Shown: piece after piece, positions 1 to 5,225 of the stretch
Layout of the letters: every line of letters starts with the position of its first letter
Position numbering within the stretch: the first letter of the stretch is position 1
DNA from: Flavobacteriales bacterium
GTDB taxonomy: Bacteria; Bacteroidota; Bacteroidia; Flavobacteriales; UA16
DNA length: 5,225 nucleotides
Assembly: GCA_018700255.1 (NCBI GenBank)
Contig: JABISU010000104.1
Location: forward strand, 1 to 5,225
Reading direction: 5' to 3'
Notes under the pieces: model-generated
Database searches by the model: none
What the model was told of the DNA's origin: nothing
The model's input: the letters and a program-made list of their open reading frames with translations, nothing else
Position numbers and translations under genes: made by a program

Positions 1-81
1 ACTTACAACGAGCAACAAATTAACTGGTACCGTTCAGGTTCTGCTCTTAATTTGATAAAGGAAGAAAACGCAGAGAAGTAG
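1..81 (+). CDS. Aconitate hydratase, C-terminal fragment (mitochondrial type)
   Basis: Frame 1 is open from the window edge and ends in TAG at 79-81, giving 26 residues that contain NEQQINWYRSGSALNLIKEE. This closely resembles the extreme C-terminus of mitochondrial aconitase, where a stretch like NE-QIEWFRAGSALNRMKE follows the swivelling domain 4. Aconitase isomerises citrate to isocitrate in the TCA cycle in the cytoplasm with a 4Fe-4S cluster; none of the cluster cysteines or catalytic residues lie in this fragment. The start and more than 95% of the gene are to the left of the window. It converges on the lipoprotein gene, with 34 bases between the two stop codons. The identification rests on a short but distinctive tail, so another aconitase-superfamily member is possible but less likely. 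Confidence 0.8.
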   Translation, partial: TYNEQQINWYRSGSALNLIKEENAEK

Positions 82-101
82 TCGTTTCTGCAGGGCTTTT
101 T
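70..101. terminator. Weak candidate bidirectional terminator between convergent genes
   Basis: GCAGA (70-74) can pair with TCTGC (87-91) around a short loop, so the stem begins inside the last codons of the aconitase gene. On the + strand a T5 run (97-101) follows after a six-base gap; on the - strand a T-rich stretch (GTTTTCTT) follows the stem at once. The stem is only five strong pairs with a weak extension, so this is a tentative call based on position between two convergent stops (81 and 116). Confidence 0.3.
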
Positions 102-115
102 AATAATGTAAATTC

Positions 116-616
116 CTATTGAGGAACAATTGTTAAATCGGCATTAATGATTTCATTATTTCCTACTTGAACGTCTGTAAACGTTAGTGTGTGGATGCTG
201 TCAGTTTGTTCAACTTTTACGGTTCCACCTAATATAGTCCATTCCTCATCGATGTTAGGTATTTCAATTTCTTTAACGTGAAGAGCTATTGCTGCATCTA
301 ATGTGGTAGAACCTCCGGTAGATTCGAAATTAACGGAAAACTCTAAGTCATGGCTTGGTGCATGGTATGTTACTTCGTTTTCTGTACGAAAGTCTGCAAC
401 AACGAAGTACTTCCACTCAGGAGAGAGATCAGAAGCTGGAGCATATCCTTCAGCAAGTCTAATGGTTAAATCACGTCCATCCAGATTAAGCGTTCCACAT
501 TCACAATCCATTTCAATATTCACGAATGGTTCGTGCTTCGTGCAACCAGAAAGCGTTAGGAGTGCGGCTAACGCAATAGCTGTAGTACTAAAGAAAATAG
601 TTTTCATTGTTTTCAT
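116..616 (-). CDS. Small predicted lipoprotein of unknown function
   Basis: The product is 166 residues. It begins with a short basic segment (Lys2, Lys5), a hydrophobic stretch at about residues 7-22 and a lipobox LSGC ending at Cys25, which predicts signal peptidase II cleavage and lipid attachment, leaving about 142 mature residues. The mature part is rich in alternating polar/hydrophobic strands (for example TVKVEQ, HTLTFTDVQV, NADLTIVP near the end), suggesting a single beta-rich domain. Two further cysteines form a C-E-C pair at 38 and 40. I do not recognise the family. The start at 616 is preferred, but Met4 (607) would also give a complete signal peptide. No Shine-Dalgarno sequence is visible. 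It lies 17 bases downstream of the NamZ-type gene on the same strand with no obvious promoter between, so it is probably the last gene of the permease-muramidase unit. Whether it faces the periplasm or the cell surface cannot be told. Confidence 0.85.
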   Translation of the reverse strand: MKTMKTIFFSTTAIALAALLTLSGCTKHEPFVNIEMDCECGTLNLDGRDLTIRLAEGYAPASDLSPEWKYFVVADFRTENEVTYHAPSHDLEFSVNFESTGGSTTLDAAIALHVKEIEIPNIDEEWTILGGTVKVEQTDSIHTLTFTDVQVGNNEIINADLTIVPQ

Positions 617-633
617 AATCGCTAAGATAATAT

Positions 634-1830
634 TTATTTGCGCACGAGCGGGTATAATAGGTATGGCTCTCTATTATTTTTAAATTCTTCAATTTCTTTT
701 TCCCAAACCTCCTCCAATTTATTTAGACTTTCTCCTTTTTCAAGAGCCCTTCTTAATTTATCAGTCCCAGCTAATTTATCGAAGAAACCGGGGTTCGAGA
801 AGAAGCCATCTATGTAGCCAGTTTCCTCCACGTATTGAGTAACGTACCTATGTAATATCGATAGATCCCAACTCATCCCACTATCAAGCCAAGACTTTCC
901 CAGCTCGTGATGGTTACTTCCATAACATTCCATGTTTTCGTGTTTAGGGTGTGGAGAAGCTCCGGGTGTCGATATAGGAGTAAATGAAAAGTTGCCTTTC
1001 GATGTGGGGTAGCCAGTTATTTCGAAGGGGGTAGGAGTTCCGCGTCCTACGCTCACTACTGTGGGCTCTAGAAAACAAAGCGAGGGGTATAACACTATTG
1101 AGACGTCAGTGGGCAGATTAGGTGATGGTGGAACGGGGAGTGAATATCTATCGGAGTGAGCATACCCCGAGCACTCGATTACGTGGAGGCGAACTTTAAT
1201 TTCTCCAGTTAACCAACCTTCTCCGTTCGCCATTTTCGCGATCTCACCCAAGGTCATCCCGTGAACTACGGGCACAGGCGCCCAACCCACGAAGGACTTA
1301 AATTCTGGCTCGAGCATAGGACCTTCCACATGATGACCGTGTGGGTTTGGCCTATCGAGCACGATAACGGAAACGCCATTTTCAGCTGCAGCTTCCATTA
1401 CCAGAAGGAGAGTGCTTAAGTAAGTATAGAATCGCGCTCCGACATCTTGAATATCGAAAATTACGATGTCGATATCTGAGATAGCAGTAGGGGAGGGTTT
1501 GCGCGATTTGCCATGAAGAGATAAAATTGGGAGGCCCGTTTTAAGATCGATATCGTCATTAATATGAGCGCCATTAGCTCTATCTCCACGAAATCCATGT
1601 TCCGGAGCGAAGACCTTCACTATGTCGACCCCTCGAGAGACTAAAGTATCCACAAGATGAGTGCCCGAAGAACTTAGAACAGAAGTATGGTTTCCGACAA
1701 CAGCCACCTTTTGCGAGGTACTGAGTTGAACAATCATATCTATGTTTTCATTACCAAGGATGATATCCTCTGTTTGTCCATGGACTGAAATAACGCACAT
1801 AAAAGAAATGAGTAGAAATAGATTTTTCAT
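634..1830 (-). CDS. namZ: Secreted exo-beta-N-acetylmuramidase, NamZ/DUF1343 family
   Basis: Residue numbers count from the ATG at 1830 (398 aa, the usual family length of about 400). The family, founded by Bacillus subtilis NamZ (formerly YbbC, CAZy GH171), removes MurNAc from non-reducing ends of peptidoglycan fragments during cell-wall turnover. Seen here: a signal peptide at 1-18 with likely cleavage after VHG; APEHGFRG at 75-82 (Glu77-His78, the Glu being a candidate catalytic residue of the family); FDIQDVGARFYTY at 125-137; DRPNP at 159-163; HGMTLGE at 190-196; PPSPNLP at 234-240; YPSLCFLE at 248-255; SVGRGT at 260-265 followed by PFE. All hallmark blocks are present in order, so it should be active in the periplasm. 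The start ATG overlaps the permease stop as TGATG; a GTG one codon upstream (1833) is an alternative start. It sits between the permease and the lipoprotein gene, probably in one transcript. Substrate specificity is inferred from the family only. Confidence 0.9.
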   Translation of the reverse strand: MKNLFLLISFMCVISVHGQTEDIILGNENIDMIVQLSTSQKVAVVGNHTSVLSSSGTHLVDTLVSRGVDIVKVFAPEHGFRGDRANGAHINDDIDLKTGLPILSLHGKSRKPSPTAISDIDIVIFDIQDVGARFYTYLSTLLLVMEAAAENGVSVIVLDRPNPHGHHVEGPMLEPEFKSFVGWAPVPVVHGMTLGEIAKMANGEGWLTGEIKVRLHVIECSGYAHSDRYSLPVPPSPNLPTDVSIVLYPSLCFLEPTVVSVGRGTPTPFEITGYPTSKGNFSFTPISTPGASPHPKHENMECYGSNHHELGKSWLDSGMSWDLSILHRYVTQYVEETGYIDGFFSNPGFFDKLAGTDKLRRALEKGESLNKLEEVWEKEIEEFKNNREPYLLYPLVRK

Positions 1831-1833
1831 CAC
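1828..1833 (-). other. Stop/start overlap GTGATG coupling permease and namZ
   Basis: Reading the - strand, the permease stop TGA (1832-1830) shares its A with the namZ ATG (1830-1828). The preceding base also makes an in-frame GTG at 1833-1831. Such overlaps usually mean translational coupling by reinitiation, so the two proteins are probably made from one mRNA. ATG is chosen as the start because it is the stronger codon; the choice changes the protein by one residue. Confidence 0.75.
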
Positions 1834-3290
1834 TTAATTCTTAACGCTGTGGAAGGTTGAATTCGTGTACTGTACCAGGCAGGAAGTAGCATAGCGATTA
1901 TACAGGTGGCAAAAGCTACAATCTCTATCGAAGCTAATCTAGTAAAATCAAGTAAGATGGGGACTTCTGACACGTAGTATGCGGCGGGGTCGAGGGTGAG
2001 GAGACCAGTCTTTGTTTGGACCAAACAAATGCCTAGGCCTAGGATGTTTCCAGCAATAAACCCACCCCCAATGATGCGGGCTGCATATCTCACGAACAAC
2101 TTTATTACCATCGCATCATTCATCCCTAAGGCTTTAAGAAGTCCCACTTGAGGGCGACGCTCGAGGATTACGATCAGCAGGGCGCTGACCATATTGATGA
2201 TACTTATCATAATCATCAGTCCTATGATGATGACGACATTCATATCTAACATAGCAAGCCAACTGAAAATCTCAGGGCTCTGCCTTTTAACATTATATGT
2301 TGTAAGTGTGTAAGGCAAGACGTGGAACACCTCCTCCTCTACATAGCTTAAAGCCTCTAAATCATCAATTAATATTTCGTAGCCCTCGGCAAACATCTCC
2401 TCAGAACCATCTCCAGATTCAGCCGTCCAATTGCCACCTGAATACGTGCAGACTGCTGTATCGCTCACGATAGAATCTCCCACAATCCATAAGAATTGAG
2501 CGTCTTTTTCTTCGATATATTCAGGCTTTCTAGGAGTCCAAACCCCTTTCGCTTTCTCCCCATCGGTATCCAAACCAAAAGCTCCCCCTCTCGGAGCGGA
2601 CTCATCTTCATCCAGATAAATTATCGCTTGGACTCCTCTATTCGCCACGTCTTGTAAAAGAGAGCTATTCACAAACACAAACCTCTCGTCATATTCAAGT
2701 AGCCCAGTTTCATAAATGCCACAAACTTTCACTTGACGAGGTTTTACGTCTTCATTTTTAATAACAAGATAAAGTGCGATGCGGTCACCACTTTGAAGTT
2801 CGAGTTTAGATGCGAGTGGCTTAGAAATCAGGATGTCGTTTTCGCTGTGTGGTAGCTCTCCAGATGTGAGCGCCTCCCAGATCATCGTTGTATCACTAGA
2901 AAAACTTGTTTTTGAGATCCCGAAGTCAATTCCTTTTACGGTTACACCTTTCAGAGATTCACTTGTTTCTAACAGTCCTGGCCTAATGTGCATGGGAGCT
3001 ACGTGCCGCACTCCAGATAAATCTGAAAACTCCTTTAAAAGTTTAGAGTCAAGTACCAATCCATCATTGTCAGGATCGTTAGGAGTGACCTGAAGGTGAG
3101 AACTAAACCCTATTACAAGTTCCTTCACCTCGTGCTGAAAACCCTGAACGATAGCTGTGGATACAATGATTAAAGCAATACCTAAGGCTACTCCAGCTGT
3201 CGCAATCTTTACCACTGGACGAGCCCAAGACGAATGAGAGCCACCTGCTTCTTGGCTCATCCGGTTTGCTATTTTACGAGTAATACTCAT
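1830..3290 (-). CDS. FtsX/LolE-family ABC transporter permease with enlarged periplasmic domain
   Basis: The product is 486 residues. Layout: a short cytoplasmic N-terminus, transmembrane segment 1 at about 30-50, a large periplasmic domain at about 51-345, then three more transmembrane segments at about 350-375, 407-425 and 453-471, ending in PSTALRIK. This is the four-helix (type VII) topology of LolC/LolE, MacB and FtsX. The cytoplasmic loop ILERRPQVGLLKALGM (376-391), which contacts the ATPase, is the family's best-conserved stretch and is intact. Such permeases work as dimers with a separate LolD/FtsE-like ATPase, not present in this window, to drive lipoprotein release or to transmit force across the inner membrane rather than to pump solutes through a channel. 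Compared with the roughly 400-residue Bacteroidota LolE-like proteins I remember, there is about 70 residues extra at 225-300. Met1 is chosen because ITRKIANRM matches the usual family N-terminus; Met11 is a weaker alternative. It is the first gene of the three-gene unit. Confidence 0.88.
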   Translation of the reverse strand: MSITRKIANRMSQEAGGSHSSWARPVVKIATAGVALGIALIIVSTAIVQGFQHEVKELVIGFSSHLQVTPNDPDNDGLVLDSKLLKEFSDLSGVRHVAPMHIRPGLLETSESLKGVTVKGIDFGISKTSFSSDTTMIWEALTSGELPHSENDILISKPLASKLELQSGDRIALYLVIKNEDVKPRQVKVCGIYETGLLEYDERFVFVNSSLLQDVANRGVQAIIYLDEDESAPRGGAFGLDTDGEKAKGVWTPRKPEYIEEKDAQFLWIVGDSIVSDTAVCTYSGGNWTAESGDGSEEMFAEGYEILIDDLEALSYVEEEVFHVLPYTLTTYNVKRQSPEIFSWLAMLDMNVVIIIGLMIMISIINMVSALLIVILERRPQVGLLKALGMNDAMVIKLFVRYAARIIGGGFIAGNILGLGICLVQTKTGLLTLDPAAYYVSEVPILLDFTRLASIEIVAFATCIIAMLLPAWYSTRIQPSTALRIK

Positions 3291-3297
3291 CGGGGCT

Positions 3298-3328
3298 GAA
3301 AGGTACTTACTTTTGCAGAATGAATAAA
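3298..3328 (-). promoter_or_regulatory. Candidate promoter for the permease-namZ-lipoprotein unit
   Basis: On the - strand, TACCTTTC (3305-3298) matches seven of eight positions, counting the two free ones, of the Bacteroidota -7 element TAnnTTTG. A TTTA (3328-3325), one base off the TTTG -33 element, lies 19 bases upstream, an acceptable spacing. The -7 element ends seven bases before the ATG at 3290, so the transcript would have almost no leader. The -33 part lies inside the start of the divergent PLP-enzyme gene. Both elements are imperfect, so confidence is low. Confidence 0.35.
3308..3315 (+). promoter_or_regulatory. Candidate -7 promoter element (TAnnTTTG) for the PLP enzyme
   Basis: TACTTTTG at 3308-3315 is an exact match to the Bacteroidota sigma-ABfr -7 consensus TAnnTTTG and lies four bases before the ATG at 3320. 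Transcription would begin at or next to the start codon, giving a leaderless or nearly leaderless mRNA. I find no TTTG at the expected -33 distance (about 3284-3289 reads ACTC and neighbours), so the call rests on the -7 box alone. Confidence 0.4.
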
Positions 3329-4312
3329 GGAAAAAACGTACACGAAAACATCTTAGGAGCTATTGGAAACACTCCTCTTATAAAGTTGAATAGAATCGTA
3401 GAGGATTTTCCTTGTGATGTGTATGCTAAGGTGGAGTACTTTAACCCAGGTCATAGTGTTAAAGACAGGATGGCACTCCAAATGATTGAAGATGCTGAGG
3501 TATCGGGCGACTTGAAGCCAGGAGGAACCATCATCGAGTGTACTTCAGGTAATACTGGAATGGGACTAGCGTTGGCCGCGATCGTTAAGGGTTACAAACT
3601 GATTTGTACAACAAATTGTAAACAAAGCAAGGAGAAGGTGGACATGTTAAGGGCAATGGGTGCGACGGTTCATGTTTGTCCTACTGCAGTCGCGCCCGAT
3701 CACCCAGAGAGTTACTACAGTGTGGCGGAAAAGTTGAATTCTGAAATTGAGAACAGTTTCTGGTGCAATCAATACGACAATCTCAGCAATGGTAAAGCTC
3801 ATTATCTTTCGACAGGTCCTGAAATTTGGGACCAAACCAAAGGTCGCATCACCCATTTCATCGTAGGAGTGGGAACAGGAGGAACCATCTCAGGTGTAGC
3901 TAAATACCTGAAAGAGCAGAATCCAGATGTCCAAATATGGGGTGTTGATTCTTATGGGTCAGTATTTAAAAAGTATCTTGAAACGGGAGAATTCGACGAA
4001 AATGAAATCTACAGCTATCTAACGGAGGGCATAGGAGAAGATATACTACCTGCAAACGTAAAATTCGAGATCATTGACAAGTTCGAGAAAGTAACAGACA
4101 AGGATGCTGCCCTCGCTGCCCGAGAGCTCGCCTTAAAAGAAGGGTTATTTCTCGGATATTCTTGTGGTTCGGCGATACAAGGTCTTCGTCAGCTCAAGTC
4201 CGAGCTTAAACCGGGCGACCTCCCCGTTGTCCTATTCCACGATCACGGTTCACGCTATGTAGCGAAAATATACAATGACGATTGGATGCGCGAGCAGGGG
4301 TTTATTGACTAA
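3320..4312 (+). CDS. Cystathionine beta-synthase-like / cysteine synthase family PLP enzyme
   Basis: The product is 330 residues, a complete fold-type II PLP catalytic domain. Seen: IGNTPLIKLN at 15-24; NPGHSVKDR at 42-50 with Lys48 as the expected PLP Schiff-base lysine; the substrate (asparagine) loop TSGNTG at 75-80; the phosphate-binding GTGGT at 185-189; TEGIGED at 235-241; SCGS at 281-284, where a serine should contact the pyridine nitrogen; and a C-terminal NDDWMREQGF. Several blocks (EGIG, the DRWM-like end, SVKDR) are closer to the core of animal cystathionine beta-synthase than to CysK. The N-terminal heme region and the C-terminal CBS (Bateman) domains are absent, so there should be no S-adenosylmethionine control. 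Likely reactions are serine plus homocysteine to cystathionine, or O-acetylserine plus sulfide to cysteine; the sequence does not decide. The start at 3320 fits the family N-terminus. It is monocistronic, divergent from the permease and convergent with rocD. Confidence 0.9.
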   Translation: MNKGKNVHENILGAIGNTPLIKLNRIVEDFPCDVYAKVEYFNPGHSVKDRMALQMIEDAEVSGDLKPGGTIIECTSGNTGMGLALAAIVKGYKLICTTNCKQSKEKVDMLRAMGATVHVCPTAVAPDHPESYYSVAEKLNSEIENSFWCNQYDNLSNGKAHYLSTGPEIWDQTKGRITHFIVGVGTGGTISGVAKYLKEQNPDVQIWGVDSYGSVFKKYLETGEFDENEIYSYLTEGIGEDILPANVKFEIIDKFEKVTDKDAALAARELALKEGLFLGYSCGSAIQGLRQLKSELKPGDLPVVLFHDHGSRYVAKIYNDDWMREQGFID

Positions 4313-4357
4313 AAAATCAAATCTACTCTGTTGACTTCCTGTTCCAGAAATAGATTT
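4310..4357 (-). terminator. Likely intrinsic terminator of the ornithine aminotransferase gene
   Basis: AAATCTA (4319-4325) pairs with TAGATTT (4351-4357), and TCTG (4327-4330) with CAGA (4345-4348), leaving a small internal bulge and a 14-base loop. On the - strand the hairpin is followed by GATTTTTTA, a T6 tract at 4316-4311, as expected for Rho-independent termination of rocD, whose stop is at 4371. On the + strand no T-run follows the stem. The T6 tract overlaps the TAA stop of the PLP-enzyme gene. The outer stem is AT-rich, so termination may be partial. Confidence 0.55.
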
Positions 4358-4370
4358 AAGTGTAGGAATA

Positions 4371-5225
4371 CTATCCCTTGAACTCCAGAAACGTCTTGCG
4401 GATAATAGCAAGGCATTCATTTAACTGCTCTTCAGTAATGACTAAAGGAGGAGCGAAACGAATGATGTTCCCGTGCGTGGGTTTAGCGAGAAGCCCGTTG
4501 TCTTTCATGGCGACACATAGATCCCACGCTGTGGTGGATTCTGGGGTGTCGTTGATGATCACGGCATTCAATAATCCACGTCCACGAACGAGCTCTATTA
4601 GCGTGCATTCCTTAGCTATTGCTTCGATTCCAGCACGGAATTGATGTCCAAGTGTACGTGCATTTAAGGCCAAGTCTTCGTCTCGTACGACAGATAGGGC
4701 TGCGATAGCTACTTCTGCGGCTACGGGGTTTCCTCCAAATGTAGAGCCATGCTGTCCTGGATGAATGACATTCATCACAGAGTCGTCAGCAAGAACAGCA
4801 GAAACGGGATAAGCGCCTCCGCTGAGTGCTTTTCCTAGAATGAGTAGGTCGGCTTTAACGAAACTGGCTTGACGTTCGCAAGATCCAGAGCAAGTGCAAT
4901 TTCCGCAAGTAGCAAGTAGAGCACCAGTACGGGCGATTCCAGTTTGGACTTCATCAGCCATAAAGAGAACGTTTGCTTCCTTACAAATGGCGTGAGACTC
5001 ACGGATGTAGTTTTCAGAAGGCACATTAACGCCTGCCTCACCTTGGATAGGCTCGACTAAGAATCCGGCTACGTTAGGGTCTTTTACGGCTTCGCGTAAT
5101 ACGTCTAGGTTGTTGTACTCGATAACGTCAAATCCCGGAGTATAAGGTCCAAATCCACCTGTAGCGTCATCATCCGTAGAAAATGAAACGATGGTAGTTG
5201 TGCGGCCATGGAAATTCTCACCACA
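4371..5225 (-). CDS. rocD: Ornithine aminotransferase, partial (N-terminus beyond window)
   Basis: The frame stays open to the right edge and encodes 284 residues; about 120-130 N-terminal residues are missing compared with the usual length of about 400-420. The apparent start at 5024 is an internal GTG valine, not the true start. It is a class III PLP aminotransferase that converts ornithine plus 2-oxoglutarate to glutamate semialdehyde plus glutamate. In fragment numbering (1 = codon 5223-5225): HGRT 6-9; GFGPYTPGF 24-32; EPIQGEAGV 58-66, with Glu63 matching human Glu235; ADEVQTG 90-96, with Asp91 for the PLP nitrogen; Lys132 in LILGKALSGG as the Schiff-base lysine; HGSTFGGNP 159-167; GLLAKPTHG 244-252; IRFAPPL 255-261, with Arg256 matching human Arg413. 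GFGP-TPGF and GLLAKPTHG favour ornithine over acetylornithine aminotransferase. An extra segment with four cysteines (107, 110, 112, 116) follows ARTGALLAT. It converges on the PLP enzyme gene. Confidence 0.93.
   Translation of the reverse strand, partial: CGENFHGRTTTIVSFSTDDDATGGFGPYTPGFDVIEYNNLDVLREAVKDPNVAGFLVEPIQGEAGVNVPSENYIRESHAICKEANVLFMADEVQTGIARTGALLATCGNCTCSGSCERQASFVKADLLILGKALSGGAYPVSAVLADDSVMNVIHPGQHGSTFGGNPVAAEVAIAALSVVRDEDLALNARTLGHQFRAGIEAIAKECTLIELVRGRGLLNAVIINDTPESTTAWDLCVAMKDNGLLAKPTHGNIIRFAPPLVITEEQLNECLAIIRKTFLEFKG

Noticed and set aside
303..683. A 126-codon open frame on the + strand
   Set aside because: It lies antisense to the lipoprotein gene and the end of the namZ-like gene, has no recognisable domain and no convincing start region; the - strand frames carry a signal peptide, a lipobox and family motifs.
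2390..2630. A frameshift or inserted mobile fragment inside the permease gene
   Set aside because: The frame is uninterrupted, no terminal repeats or duplicated target bases are visible, and both flanks continue into expected family segments; a domain extension fits better.
2833..3093. An 86-codon open frame on the + strand
   Set aside because: It is antisense to the well-supported periplasmic domain of the permease and shows no protein-like motif.
3647..3856. A 69-codon open frame on the - strand
   Set aside because: It is antisense to the middle of the PLP enzyme, where family motifs are on the + strand.
4319..4357. The inverted repeat AAATCTA/TAGATTT as a possible operator or recombination site
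   Set aside because: It lies between two convergent stop codons and is followed by a T6 tract on the - strand, so a terminator explains it more simply.
4378..4644. An 88-codon open frame on the + strand
   Set aside because: It is antisense to the conserved C-terminal part of ornithine aminotransferase.
4371..5024. A complete 217-residue aminotransferase starting at the GTG at 5024
   Set aside because: The frame continues upstream without a stop through EPIQGEAGV, GFGPYTPGF and HGRT to base 5225, so the GTG is an internal valine and the gene is cut by the window edge rather than truncated.
4835..5041. A 68-codon open frame on the - strand
   Set aside because: It is the ornithine aminotransferase region read in another frame on the same strand; the correct frame contains ADEVQTG and continues to the window edge.

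Overview
The window looks like a piece of a Bacteroidota chromosome, probably a marine or freshwater flavobacterium-like lineage. The reasons are the mitochondrial-type aconitase tail, the eukaryote-like ornithine aminotransferase, a LolC/LolE-type permease followed by a DUF1343 (NamZ) protein, a match to the Bacteroidota -7 promoter consensus TAnnTTTG, and the absence of clear Shine-Dalgarno sequences before the starts. This assignment is an inference from protein style, not from a search.

Layout: (1) bases 1-81, + strand, are the last 26 codons of an aconitate hydratase. (2) Bases 116-3290 hold a tight three-gene unit on the - strand, read right to left: an FtsX/LolE-family ABC permease, a secreted NamZ-type exo-beta-N-acetylmuramidase whose start overlaps the permease stop (TGATG), and, 17 bases further on, a small lipoprotein of unknown function. 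(3) Bases 3320-4312, + strand, encode a cystathionine beta-synthase-like PLP enzyme without regulatory domains, divergent from the permease across only 29 bases. (4) Bases 4371-5225, - strand, are the C-terminal 284 residues of an ornithine aminotransferase that runs off the right edge. It converges on the PLP enzyme, with a hairpin plus T6 tract between them acting as its likely terminator.

The three-gene unit is an envelope module: all three products are predicted to sit in or beyond the inner membrane (permease in the inner membrane, muramidase in the periplasm, lipoprotein anchored in a membrane). The flanking genes are central and amino acid metabolism: the TCA cycle, sulfur amino acids, and ornithine/glutamate semialdehyde. 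Coding density is very high, no intergenic stretch exceeds 60 bases, and I see no mobile element, CRISPR array, tRNA or rRNA. I found no convincing new biological system. The points most worth a second look are a roughly 70-residue insertion in the permease, a CxxCxCxxxC insertion in the ornithine aminotransferase, and the very compact divergent start region.
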